Shown here one piece after another: positions 32,967 through 41,175 of a DNA stretch of 42,574 bases. The notes beneath the pieces are model-generated. The model was not told where the DNA came from, did no database searches, and saw only the letters and a list, made by a program, of their open reading frames with translations. Source of the DNA: Microbispora siamensis (lineage in GTDB: Bacteria; Actinomycetota; Actinomycetes; Streptosporangiales; Streptosporangiaceae); contig NZ_BOOF01000070.1 in assembly GCF_016863095.1 (NCBI RefSeq), positions 1 through 42,574 of the forward strand. Direction: 5' to 3'. Within the stretch, counting starts at the first letter, position 1, and each line of letters opens with the position of its first letter. The translations under genes and the position numbers were made by a program.

Positions 32967-32999
32967 GCGGCCGTCCCGTCCGCGAGGAGCCGGCCCGGC

Positions 33000-33200
33000 T
33001 CAGGAGGTCGGGCCGATGTCGGGCTCGGGTTCGGGCATCGCCGACTCGTCGCCCGTCGCCGGCGGCGTCTCGGCGGCCGGCGTCTCGATGTCGGACACTC
33101 CGCCGATCATCTCGTCCAGGCCCCCGTCGTCCGGTTCCGGCGTCAGCGGCTCGGGCGAGGCGCCCCTCGCGTCCCGCGCTCCGGATCTGTCCGCCACCAC
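33000..33200 (-). CDS. Small acidic, low-complexity hypothetical protein
   Basis: The 66-residue product is rich in Asp, Glu, Pro, Gly and Ala (for example DDGGLDEMIGGVSDIE and MPEPEPDIGPTS), without a domain I recognise. It is probably disordered. The GTG at 33200 is chosen: GGAGGAG lies ~9 nt upstream, while the longer frame to 33266 adds an Arg-rich, non-coding-like stretch. Composition and SD argue for a real gene; there is no functional clue. It runs opposite to the BON-methyltransferase gene. Confidence 0.45.
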   Translation of the reverse strand: MVADRSGARDARGASPEPLTPEPDDGGLDEMIGGVSDIETPAAETPPATGDESAMPEPEPDIGPTS

Positions 33201-33382
33201 GTCCGCGTCTCCTCCCACGTGTCCTCTCCGTTGTCCGCCGGTCCCCCCGGCCCGCGGATCACGCATGACCGCTCACCTGCCCCCGTCGTACGGCCTTCAT
33301 TCATCCTCGCAAAGACCCGTCATGCGTACGCCCCGGCCTCCCGGGGGTAGACGAGAGGTGATCGGAGCGAGGAGTGGACGGG

Positions 33383-34081
33383 ATGGACAGGCGTCGGCGT
33401 GACCTGGTCGACCGGGACCTCGAGGAGGCGGCGGCCGACCTCCTGGCGCACGACCCCCGGCTGCGCGGTCTGGACGCGCGGGTCCGCTTCGACGGCGGGG
33501 TGGCGCACGTCGAGGGCGACGCGCCGGCCGCCGCCGACCTCGCCGTGCTGCGCGAGCGTCTCGGCCGGCTGGCCGGGGTGCTGGCGGTGTGGGACCGGGT
33601 GCGGGTGGCCGGCGCCGCGCCCCGGGTCGTCGACCTCGGCTGCGGCGGCACCAAGCAGCACCGCGACAACGTCGGCATCGACCTGCGCCCCGGCCCGGTG
33701 GTCGACGTGCTGGCCGACCTGGCGTACGGGGTGCCGCTGGCGGACGAGTCGGTGGACCAGATCTTCGTGGTGCACGTGCTGGAGCACCTGGCCGACTATC
33801 TGCCCCTGCTGCGCGAGTGCCACCGCGTGCTGCGGCCGGGCGGCGTGCTGCACGTCCTCGCTCCCTGGTGGCGGCACGTCAACGCGGTGGCCGACCCGAC
33901 GCACGTCCGGCTGATCGACGTGCAGACGTTCAAGCACCTGTGCCGGCCCGACGACGCGGGCCGGTGCTGGTATCCACTGCTGGTCGCGCGCGACGAGTCC
34001 ACGGTCTTCGCGGACCTTGTTCCGGCGAAGGACGGCCGGGAGCCCGCCTGCGAGCGGCGGCTGGCCCGCTTCTTCGACTGA
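33383..34081 (+). CDS. BON domain fused to a SAM-dependent methyltransferase
   Basis: Residues ~8-70 fit a BON domain (DLEEAAADLLAHDPRLRG, GGVAHVEGDAP, GRLAGVLAVWDRV). The rest is a class I methyltransferase: VVDLGCGGTKQ (motif I), NVGIDLRP, and HVLEHLADYLPLLRECHRVLRPGGVLHV (post-motif region). BON usually binds membrane surfaces or self-associates, so this fusion could place the methyltransferase at an interface; that is inference. ATG 33383 has GAGGAG 8 nt upstream; a GTG at 33374 is an alternative. It lies 54 nt before a second methyltransferase. Substrate unknown. Confidence 0.8.
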   Translation: MDRRRRDLVDRDLEEAAADLLAHDPRLRGLDARVRFDGGVAHVEGDAPAAADLAVLRERLGRLAGVLAVWDRVRVAGAAPRVVDLGCGGTKQHRDNVGIDLRPGPVVDVLADLAYGVPLADESVDQIFVVHVLEHLADYLPLLRECHRVLRPGGVLHVLAPWWRHVNAVADPTHVRLIDVQTFKHLCRPDDAGRCWYPLLVARDESTVFADLVPAKDGREPACERRLARFFD

Positions 34082-34135
34082 GCGGGCGGCCGGCGTGTGA
34101 GAGGCTGCCGCTGGAACCGACAGGGCGGGAGAGCG

Positions 34136-34807
34136 ATGACGGGCAAGACCGAAGAAGAGCGCCGCGAGTACGCCCACCGGCTGGCCGCCGAGCACATGGA
34201 GAGCGGTGACCCGCTCGGCTGGTTCGAGCCGCTGTACTCGGCGGCCGAGCGTGGTGAGGCGGTCGTTCCCTGGGCCCACCTGGTGGCCAACCCCTACCTG
34301 GTCGAGTGGGCGGGCGGCCGCCCCGGCAGGGGGCGCCGCGCGCTGGTCGTGGGCTGCGGCATGGGCGACGACGCGGAGCACCTGGCCGGTTTGGGATGGG
34401 CGGTGACCGCCTTCGACGTGTCGCCTACCGCTGTGGAGGCCGCCCGGCGCCGTTTCCCCGGCTCCCCCGTCCGGTACGCCGCCGCCGACCTGCTCGCGCC
34501 CCCGCAGGAGTGGCGGCAGGCGTTCGACCTGGTGGTGGAGATCTACACCGTGCAGGTGCTGCGCGGCGAACTGCGCGAGCGGGCCATCCGCGCGGCCGGC
34601 ACGCTGGTCGCCCCCGGCGGCACGCTGCTGGTGGTCGCCCGCGCGCGGGAGGACGGCGAGCCGCTGGGCCGGATCGCCCGGCCGCTGACCCGGTCCGAGA
34701 TCGACGCGTTCGCGGCCGGCGGGCTGCGCCCGGTGCGCGTACGGGACGTGTACGACGACGAGACCCCGCCGGTACGCCGCTGGGTCGCCGAGTTCGCCCG
34801 AGACTGA
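34136..34807 (+). CDS. SAM-dependent methyltransferase (thiopurine-methyltransferase-like)
   Basis: The 223-residue protein has GWFEPLYSAAERGEAVVPWAH at its N-terminus, then motif I ALVVGCGMGDDAEHLAGLGWAVTAFDVSPTAVEAARRRFP, FDLVVEIYTVQVL and GTLVAPGGTLLVVARAR. The N-terminal GDPLGWFEPLY and the Trp-Ala pairing recall TPMT/TehB-like families, some of which methylate metalloids or drugs. The ATG has GGGAG 4-5 nt upstream. It follows the BON-methyltransferase in the same direction. Substrate not predictable. Confidence 0.85.
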   Translation: MTGKTEEERREYAHRLAAEHMESGDPLGWFEPLYSAAERGEAVVPWAHLVANPYLVEWAGGRPGRGRRALVVGCGMGDDAEHLAGLGWAVTAFDVSPTAVEAARRRFPGSPVRYAAADLLAPPQEWRQAFDLVVEIYTVQVLRGELRERAIRAAGTLVAPGGTLLVVARAREDGEPLGRIARPLTRSEIDAFAAGGLRPVRVRDVYDDETPPVRRWVAEFARD

Positions 34808-34833
34808 GGTAATTCGTTCCTCAAAATGTCATG

Positions 34834-34858
34834 GCGTTCCTGCTCGCACCACGGGTTA
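34834..34858 (+). promoter_or_regulatory. Possible sigma-B-like promoter of the phosphatase gene
   Basis: GCGT (34834-34837), 15 nt, then GGGTTA (34853-34858), 45 nt before the ATG, loosely fits the actinobacterial GNNT-N14-16-GGGTAY stress sigma pattern. The GGGTTA match is imperfect. Confidence 0.3.
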
Positions 34859-34902
34859 TGGCGCATCGTGGATAGGTGGTGCGGGACCACGGGGGTGGGC
34901 AG

Positions 34903-36132
34903 ATGGAGCAGGGCATCCCCCCTTCTCATGATGGTGAGCTGGCGCGCGCGCTGTCGGGCATGCTGGAGGACAGCCATCTGGCGGCGTTCGAGGACATCCC
35001 GTCGCTGGTCGACCGCCACAAAGGCGAGGCGGGCTTCGAGGAGATCGGCATCTACCTGGCCGACCTGCAGCAGAGCGTGCTGCGCCGGTTGTGGGGCCCC
35101 GGCGGGGAGGGCGCCCAGCCGGAGGAGCTGAAGATCGACACCACGCTCGCCGGGCGCGCCCTGCAGGAGGTGCGCATGCTGCGGGGCGGCTCGGAGGGCG
35201 ACGCCCCGGGCCAGTGGTGGGTTCCCCTGCTGGACGGCACCGAGCGCCTCGGTGTGCTCCACATGACCTCCGAGTCGGAGGGCGACGTCGAGGAGCGCAT
35301 GCGGCACGTCTCGTCCCTCATCGCGCTGATCGTCGTCAGCAAGCGCTCGTTCAGCGACTGTCACGCGCGGCTCGTGCGGAGCCGCCCGATGAACGTGGCG
35401 GCCGAGATGCAGTGGAACCTGATGCCGCCGCTGACGTTCGCCACGCCGAAGGTGACGATCGGCGCGGTGCTGGAGCCGGCGTACGAGATCGGCGGCGACG
35501 CCTTCGACTACTCCACCGCGGGTTCGCAGGCGCACGTGGGGGTCTTCGACGCGATGGGCCACGACGTGTCGGCCGGGCTGACCGCGAACCTCGCGGTGGC
35601 CGCCTGCCGCAACCATCGGCGGCAGGGCATGGGCCTGGTGCGCAACAGCGAGGCGATCGAGCGGGTTCTGATCGACGAGTTCGGCCGGGGCGACCGCTTC
35701 GTCACGGCGGTCATCGGCGACCTCGATCTCGGCACCGGAGTGTTCACCTGGGTCAACCGCGGCCACCACGCGCCGGTGCTGATCCGCCACGGTCGCTGGA
35801 TTTCCACCCTGAAGTGCCCGCCCGCCCACCCGATGGGCCTCGACCTCGGCCTGCCCGTGACGCTGTGCCGGGAGCAACTGGAGCCCGGCGACCGGATCCT
35901 GCTCTACACCGACGGCATCACCGAGATGCGCAGCCCCGACAGCGGCGAGTTCGGGCTGGGCCGGTTCGTCGAGTTCATGATCCGGCAGAACGCCGCAGGG
36001 CTACCGGTGCCCGAGACGCTGCGCCGCCTGGTCCGGACCGTGCTGGAGTATCACGACAACCGGCTGCACGACGACGCCACGGTGCTGCTCGTCGAGTGGC
36101 ACGGCAGCGCGCACGAGAAGCTGAGCACCTAG
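34903..36132 (+). CDS. RsbU/SpoIIE-type protein serine phosphatase
   Basis: The 409-residue protein has an N-terminal GAF-like sensor region (~45-160: EIGIYLADLQQSVLRRLW, WWVPLLDGTERLGVLHMTSES) and a SpoIIE PP2C domain. That domain carries the metal motifs GGDAFDYS, FDAMGHDVSAGL, TDGITEM and DDATVLLVEW, all present. Such enzymes dephosphorylate anti-anti-sigma factors, so it may feed a stress sigma factor. The ATG at 34903 has GGGGGTGG upstream; a GTG at 34876 is possible. Its stop overlaps that of the convergent lacI gene (CTAG, 36129-36132). Confidence 0.9.
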   Translation: MEQGIPPSHDGELARALSGMLEDSHLAAFEDIPSLVDRHKGEAGFEEIGIYLADLQQSVLRRLWGPGGEGAQPEELKIDTTLAGRALQEVRMLRGGSEGDAPGQWWVPLLDGTERLGVLHMTSESEGDVEERMRHVSSLIALIVVSKRSFSDCHARLVRSRPMNVAAEMQWNLMPPLTFATPKVTIGAVLEPAYEIGGDAFDYSTAGSQAHVGVFDAMGHDVSAGLTANLAVAACRNHRRQGMGLVRNSEAIERVLIDEFGRGDRFVTAVIGDLDLGTGVFTWVNRGHHAPVLIRHGRWISTLKCPPAHPMGLDLGLPVTLCREQLEPGDRILLYTDGITEMRSPDSGEFGLGRFVEFMIRQNAAGLPVPETLRRLVRTVLEYHDNRLHDDATVLLVEWHGSAHEKLST

Positions 36133-37196
36133 TCCGCTCCGGCCGAGGCGGTGGGGGGCCGGGGCGGGATCGCGGCCGGGGTCGGGCCGTCCTCGGTCCG
36201 TCCGGCGGTGCTCTCGCGTACGACGAGGCGGTAGTCGGCCCGCACCTCGCGCGGCGGGCCGGCGGCCCTGCCGTCCAGGCGGGCCCGCAGCAGGTCGACC
36301 GCGATGCGGGCGAGCTGCGCCTTGTCCGGCGCCACCGTGGTCAGCGTCGGCGTGCTGTAGCGGCCGTCCTCGATGTCGTCGAGGCCCGCCAGCGCGATGT
36401 CCTCGGGGACCCGCAGCCCGGCGGCGAGGATCGTGCGCATCGCACCGAGCGCCAGCAGGTCGTTGAAGCAGAAGACCGCGTCGGGCAGCCGCGGCGCGGC
36501 CAGCAGCCGGGCCATGGCCGCGGCGCCCTCGGCCCGCCGGTACCGCTCCACCTCGGCGATGGTCTGCGGCAGCCCGTGTGCCGTCATCGCCTCGGCGTAC
36601 CCGGCCAGGCGCAGCGGCGAGGTGCCGCTGACCGAGTTGTCCTGCGCGCCGAGCGCCGCGATCCGCGTGCGGCCGAGCCCGATGAGGTGCTCGGTGACGT
36701 CGCGGGCGGCCCGCACGTTGTCGATCGCCACGTGGTCGGCCGGCCCGTCGTAGATCCGCTCCCCCAGCAGGACCAGCGCGGCGTCGTCGGTGCGGGCGGC
36801 CAGTTCCTCCACGCCGATCGAGACCGGGCTGAGGATGACGCCGTCCACCCGGTGGTCGCGCACCCCGTCGAGCACCCGGCGCTCCCGCTCCAGGCTGCCG
36901 TCGGTCTGCTCGATCACGACGATCCACTTCTGCTCGGCCGCCGCGTCGATCACGAACCGGGACAGCTCCGCGAAGTACGGCGCGTCGAGTTCGGGCAGCG
37001 CGAGCGCGATCACCCCGGTACGGCCGAGGCGCAGGTTGCGGGCCGACAGGTTGGGCCGGTAGTCGAGCTGGGACAGGGCCCGCTCGACCTTGGCGCGCGT
37101 GACCGGCGAGACGTGCGCGTAGCCGTTGACCACGTTGGACACGGTCTTCACCGACACCCCGGCCAGCAGCGCCACGTCCCGCAGACTCACTCCCAC
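36129..37196 (-). CDS. LacI-family transcriptional regulator of the arabinoside locus
   Basis: The 355-residue protein has a LacI headpiece (SLRDVALLAGVSVKTVSNVVNGYAHVSPVTR, LDYRPNLSARNL) and a sugar-binding core (VIALALPELDAPYFAEL, VDGVILSP, CFNDLLALGAMR). The last ~30 residues are Pro/Ala-rich and probably flexible. GTG 37196 or 37190 may be the start; there is no clear SD. It is divergent from the GH51 gene, and the pair of palindromes between them are its likely operators. Confidence 0.92.
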   Translation of the reverse strand: MGVSLRDVALLAGVSVKTVSNVVNGYAHVSPVTRAKVERALSQLDYRPNLSARNLRLGRTGVIALALPELDAPYFAELSRFVIDAAAEQKWIVVIEQTDGSLERERRVLDGVRDHRVDGVILSPVSIGVEELAARTDDAALVLLGERIYDGPADHVAIDNVRAARDVTEHLIGLGRTRIAALGAQDNSVSGTSPLRLAGYAEAMTAHGLPQTIAEVERYRRAEGAAAMARLLAAPRLPDAVFCFNDLLALGAMRTILAAGLRVPEDIALAGLDDIEDGRYSTPTLTTVAPDKAQLARIAVDLLRARLDGRAAGPPREVRADYRLVVRESTAGRTEDGPTPAAIPPRPPTASAGAD

Positions 37197-37215
37197 TTCA
37201 CGCTCACTTCACGCT
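37194..37215. repeat. 11-bp tandem repeat at the LacI start
   Basis: CACTTCACGCT occurs twice in a row (37194-37204, 37205-37215). On the coding (minus) strand each unit places a GTG, and the LacI start lies at the end of the inner copy. Confidence 0.9.
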
Positions 37216-37309
37216 GCCTCTCACGTCGCACGACGGGCTCGTACGGCAGGTCGCGGCCGTACGGCATCCGATCGTAACGCCCTGGTATCGAGTCTCAGGA
37301 GACCTGTTT

Positions 37310-37330
37310 ACAACGTTGAAACAACGTTGT
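37310..37330. promoter_or_regulatory. Twin palindromic LacI operators
   Basis: CAACGTTG occurs at 37311-37318 and 37322-37329, 11 bp apart, so both are on about the same face of the helix. The second lies within the perfect 10-bp palindrome ACAACGTTGT. The core AACGTT is typical of LacI-family sites. It lies about 110 nt from the lacI start and 48 nt from the GH51 start. Confidence 0.75.
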
Positions 37331-37377
37331 ACAAACCCTCGTACCACGCAATGTCGCATCAACAGAGAGGTCGTGCC

Positions 37378-38892
37378 TTGGCGTCGCCGGCTCGTCTGAC
37401 CCTTGACCCCGCCTTCCGGATCGCCCCGGTCGAGCCCCGGCTGTTCGGCTCGTTCGTCGAGCACATGGGGCGCTGCGTCTACACGGGCGTCTTCGAGCCC
37501 GGCCATCCGGCGGCGGACGCCGACGGCTTCCGCACCGACGTGCTGGAGCTGACCCGCGAGCTCGGCGTCACGCTCGTGCGCTACCCGGGGGGCAACTTCG
37601 TCTCCAACTACCAGTGGGAGGACGGCGTGGGCCCGGTGGAGGACCGGCCGCCCCGGCTCGACCTCGCCTGGCGGAGCCTGGAGAGCAACCGGTTCGGGCT
37701 GGGCGAGTTCATGGCGTGGGCCGGGAAGGCCGGCGTCGAGCCGATGATGGCGCTCAACCTCGGCACCCGCGGCGTCGCCGACGCCCTCCGGCTGGTCGAG
37801 TACGCCAACTACCCCGGCGGCACCCGGATGTCGGAGCTGCGCCGGGCGCACGGCGCCGACAAGCCGTACGACATCCGGCTGTGGTGCCTGGGCAACGAGC
37901 TGGACGGGCCGTGGCAGCTCGGGCACAAGACGGCCGCGGAGTACGGCCGGCTGGCGGCGGAGACGGCCCGCGCCCTCAAGCGGTTCGACCCCGGCCTGTC
38001 GCTGGTCGCCTGCGGCAGCTCCAACAGCGGGATGCCGACCTTCGCGGGCTGGGAGGCGGAGGTGCTCGAGGCGGCCTACGACATGGTCGACTACGTCTCG
38101 CTCCACGCCTACTACGACCCATCCGACGGCGACGTCGACTCCTTCCTGGCCAGCGCCTCGGACATGGACCACATGATCCGCTCCATCGCGGCCACGGCCG
38201 ACCACGTCGGCGCGAAACTGCGCAACCCCCGGCGGATCGACCTGTCGTTCGACGAGTGGAACGTCTGGTACCAGAGCCGCTTCAAGGGCGAGTCGTCGCT
38301 GGAGTGGGCCGAGGCGCCGCGTCTGATCGAGGACACCTACGACGTGACCGACGCCGTCGTGGTCGGCAGCCTGCTGATCGCCCTGCTGCGCAACGCCGAC
38401 CGGGTGAAGATCGCGTGCCAGGCGCAGCTCGCCAACGTGATCGCCCCGATCCGCACCGAGCCCGGTGGCCCGGCATGGCGACAGACGATCTTCCATCCGT
38501 TCGCGCTGACGGCCCGGCACGCCCGCGGCGAGGTGCTGCGGGTCGAGCCCGAGGGGCCGGTGATCTCCACCGCCCGGTACGGCGAGGCCCCGGCGATCTG
38601 GGCGACGGCGACCCACGACGACGCCACGGGCGAGATCGCGCTGTTCGTGGTGAACCGGGACCGCCACGGCCCCTGCCGCCTCGACGTGGAGCTGCGCGCG
38701 CCCGTACGGCCGGTCGAGCACCTGGAGATCACCGACGACGACCTGTCGGCGGCCAACACCGCCGACTCCCCCGACCGCGTGACCCCGAGGCCCGGCAGCG
38801 GCCTGCGGATGAACGGCCGCCGCGCCGAACTCACCCTTCCACCAGTTTCGTGGACTATTGTCCGCTTTGCCCCTGAGTCCCCCCAGGAGTAG
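37378..38892 (+). CDS. abfA: GH51 alpha-L-arabinofuranosidase (intracellular)
   Basis: The 504-residue enzyme releases terminal arabinofuranose. It shows RLFGSFVEHMGRCVYTG, RYPGGNFVSNYQW, the acid/base Glu174 (GNELDG) and nucleophile Glu293 (FDEWNVW); the numbering matches the Geobacillus enzyme (E175/E294). There is no signal peptide, so it acts on imported oligosaccharides. TTG at 37378 is preferred because AGAGAGG lies 7 nt upstream; an ATG at 37351 has no SD. It heads the operon with an SBP and two permeases, with a start 48 nt from the operator pair. Confidence 0.93.
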   Translation: MASPARLTLDPAFRIAPVEPRLFGSFVEHMGRCVYTGVFEPGHPAADADGFRTDVLELTRELGVTLVRYPGGNFVSNYQWEDGVGPVEDRPPRLDLAWRSLESNRFGLGEFMAWAGKAGVEPMMALNLGTRGVADALRLVEYANYPGGTRMSELRRAHGADKPYDIRLWCLGNELDGPWQLGHKTAAEYGRLAAETARALKRFDPGLSLVACGSSNSGMPTFAGWEAEVLEAAYDMVDYVSLHAYYDPSDGDVDSFLASASDMDHMIRSIAATADHVGAKLRNPRRIDLSFDEWNVWYQSRFKGESSLEWAEAPRLIEDTYDVTDAVVVGSLLIALLRNADRVKIACQAQLANVIAPIRTEPGGPAWRQTIFHPFALTARHARGEVLRVEPEGPVISTARYGEAPAIWATATHDDATGEIALFVVNRDRHGPCRLDVELRAPVRPVEHLEITDDDLSAANTADSPDRVTPRPGSGLRMNGRRAELTLPPVSWTIVRFAPESPQE

Positions 38893-38896
38893 CACC

Positions 38897-40234
38897 ATGA
38901 CACATTCCCTGTCCCGCCGCTCGTTCCTCGGCCTCACCGGCGCCACCGGTCTGGCCGCCGCGCTGTCCGCCTGCGGCGGCGGCACCAAGCTCGGCGCGGG
39001 CGAGACCGCGCCGTCGCCCGCGGCGACGTTCTCCGGCGGGGAGTACAGCGGGCCCAAGGTGACGCTCGACTTCTGGAACGGCTTCACCGGGGGCGACGGC
39101 CCGCACATGCGCGCCATGCTCGACGCGTTCAACAAGGCCTACAGCGGCCGGATCGAGGTGCGCAACGTCACCCGGCAGTGGGCCGACCTCTACCCGGCCG
39201 TGCCGACCGCGATCGCCGCCGGCAAGGGCCCCGACGTCGCCGTCATCCACAACGACTGGATCAGCACGTTCGCCGCCCGGCAGGTGCTGATCCCGCTCGA
39301 CGACGTGGTCGGCGCGCTTGGGCTCACCGAGTCGGACTTCATCCCGGCGGTGTGGAAGGCCGGCGAGTACGACGGCAAGCGTTACAGCGTCCCGCTCGAC
39401 GTCCACTGCCTGGGCGACTACTGGAACACCGACCACCTGGGCAAGATCGGCCTGAAGGAGGCCCCGGCCGACAAGGCGGCCTACGGCGACGCGCTCAAGG
39501 GCCTGAAGGACGCGGGGATCGAGCATCCCTTCTGGATGCCGAACAAGTGGCCCGCCCACCTGATGTTCATGAGCCTGGTTTGGCAGTTCGGCGGGCAGCT
39601 CTACAGCGAGGACGGCCTGCAGGCCCTGTGGGGCTCCGACGCCGGCGAGCAGGCCCTCGCCTGGATGGTCGAGCAGATCGACAAGGGCTTCAGCCCCGAG
39701 AAGGTCGCGATCGACAGCCAGTACGCCGCGTTCAAGAACGGCAAGGTGAGCCTCACCTGGGACGGCATCTGGCAGATCAACGACCTCAAGACCAACGCGC
39801 CGAGCCTCAAGTGGGACCTGTCTCCCGTGCCGAACATCGGTGGCACCCCGGCCGTGTGGAGCGCCTCGCACAACTTCGTGCTGACCGCCCAGGCGGGCCG
39901 GGACGCCAACAAGGTGCAGGCGGCCAAGTTCTTCATCGACTACATGTCCGAGCGGTCCAACGAGTGGGCCAAGGCCGGCATGATCCCCGCCCGCAACTCC
40001 GTACGCCAGGACCCGCAGGTGGCCTCGCTGCCGCAGATCGCGCTGGCCGAGAACCTGGACGTCTTCCACTTCATCCCGGCGCTTCCCGGCGTGGGCGACG
40101 TGCAGACCAAGGCGCTGGAGCTCGCCGTGGCCAAGGCCGTGCTCAAGCAGTCCTCCCCCGCGGACGCGCTGAAGGAGGGCGTCGCCACGGCGAACAAGCT
40201 GCTGGCGGACAACAAGAGGAAGTACGCCAAGTGA
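38897..40234 (+). CDS. Sugar ABC importer binding lipoprotein (Tat-type)
   Basis: The 445-residue protein begins with a Tat signal (SRRSFLG) ending in a lipobox (LSAC, Cys26), so it is exported folded and lipid-anchored. The body is a family 1 solute-binding fold: LDFWNGFTGGDGPHMRAMLDAFN, GKGPDVAVIHNDWISTFAARQVLIPLDD, YSVPLDVHCLGDYWNTD and WDGIWQINDL. AGGAG overlapping the abfA stop is its SD. It is probably the receptor for arabino-oligosaccharides. Confidence 0.92.
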   Translation: MTHSLSRRSFLGLTGATGLAAALSACGGGTKLGAGETAPSPAATFSGGEYSGPKVTLDFWNGFTGGDGPHMRAMLDAFNKAYSGRIEVRNVTRQWADLYPAVPTAIAAGKGPDVAVIHNDWISTFAARQVLIPLDDVVGALGLTESDFIPAVWKAGEYDGKRYSVPLDVHCLGDYWNTDHLGKIGLKEAPADKAAYGDALKGLKDAGIEHPFWMPNKWPAHLMFMSLVWQFGGQLYSEDGLQALWGSDAGEQALAWMVEQIDKGFSPEKVAIDSQYAAFKNGKVSLTWDGIWQINDLKTNAPSLKWDLSPVPNIGGTPAVWSASHNFVLTAQAGRDANKVQAAKFFIDYMSERSNEWAKAGMIPARNSVRQDPQVASLPQIALAENLDVFHFIPALPGVGDVQTKALELAVAKAVLKQSSPADALKEGVATANKLLADNKRKYAK

Positions 40235-41175
40235 GCGTGCTGGCCGGCGCCGCCACGGCCGCGCGGGACCCCGGGGTGTCCGAGACCGCCCCGGGGGCTC
40301 CCGTGCGCCGCATGCGCCCCTGGACGCCGTGGGCCTTCCTGGCGCCCTACCTGCTGCTGTTCGCGGTGTTCATGGCGCTCCCCATCGGGTTCGGCTTCTG
40401 GACCAGCCTGCACGAGTGGGACATCAACGTCCCCGCGAAGCCGTTCGTGGGCCTGTCCAACTACGCGGAGCTGTTCGACCCGTCGAGCGTGGACGGGTCG
40501 AGGTTCTGGACCGCGATGAAGGCGACCGGGATCTTCACGGTGTTCTCGGTGCCCCTGCTGATCGTGCTGCCGCTGCTCGTCGCGCTGCTGATGAACGGCC
40601 GGTTCCGCGGCCGCAACCTGTACCGGGCCGTCTACTTCGCGCCGTACGTGCTGGGCGTGGCGGTGGTCGGCCTGCTGTGGCGGTTCCTGCTCGACGGCAA
40701 CATCGGCCTGGTCAACCACTACCTCGGCCTCGACGTGCAGTGGACCACCGACCTGCCCGGCGCGTGGGTGGCGCTGATCGGGGTGACCGTATGGTGGACG
40801 CTCGGGCTCAACTCGGTGATCTTCCTCGCCGGGCTGCAGGACATCCCCAGGGAGCTGTACGAGGCGGCGATGGTCGACGGGGCGGGCGCCTGGCATCGGT
40901 TCCGGGCGATCACGCTGCCCGGCCTGCGCCCGGTCACGCTCTTCGTGGTCAACGCCACGATCCTCGCCTCGGCCAACATGTTCGGCCAGTCGTACCTGAT
41001 CACGGTGGGTGCTCCGGCCGACCAGACCAAGACCGCCATCTACCTCATCGCCGAGACCGGCCTGCGTCAGTTCGACATGGGCACCGCGTCGGCCATGAGC
41101 TTCGTGCTGGCCGCCTTCCTGATGGCGGCGAGCGGCCTCGTCTTCGGCGCGTTCAGGAACAGGCGGGCACGATGA
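40231..41175 (+). CDS. Sugar ABC importer permease (MalF type)
   Basis: The 314-residue protein has an N-terminal helix (AFLAPYLLLFAVFMALPIGFGFWTSL), about six membrane helices and the EAA loop (ELYEAAMVDGAGAWHRFRAITLPGLRP). The GTG start overlaps the SBP stop (GTGA), with GAGGA upstream. It pairs with the next permease. Confidence 0.93.
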   Translation: MSVLAGAATAARDPGVSETAPGAPVRRMRPWTPWAFLAPYLLLFAVFMALPIGFGFWTSLHEWDINVPAKPFVGLSNYAELFDPSSVDGSRFWTAMKATGIFTVFSVPLLIVLPLLVALLMNGRFRGRNLYRAVYFAPYVLGVAVVGLLWRFLLDGNIGLVNHYLGLDVQWTTDLPGAWVALIGVTVWWTLGLNSVIFLAGLQDIPRELYEAAMVDGAGAWHRFRAITLPGLRPVTLFVVNATILASANMFGQSYLITVGAPADQTKTAIYLIAETGLRQFDMGTASAMSFVLAAFLMAASGLVFGAFRNRRAR

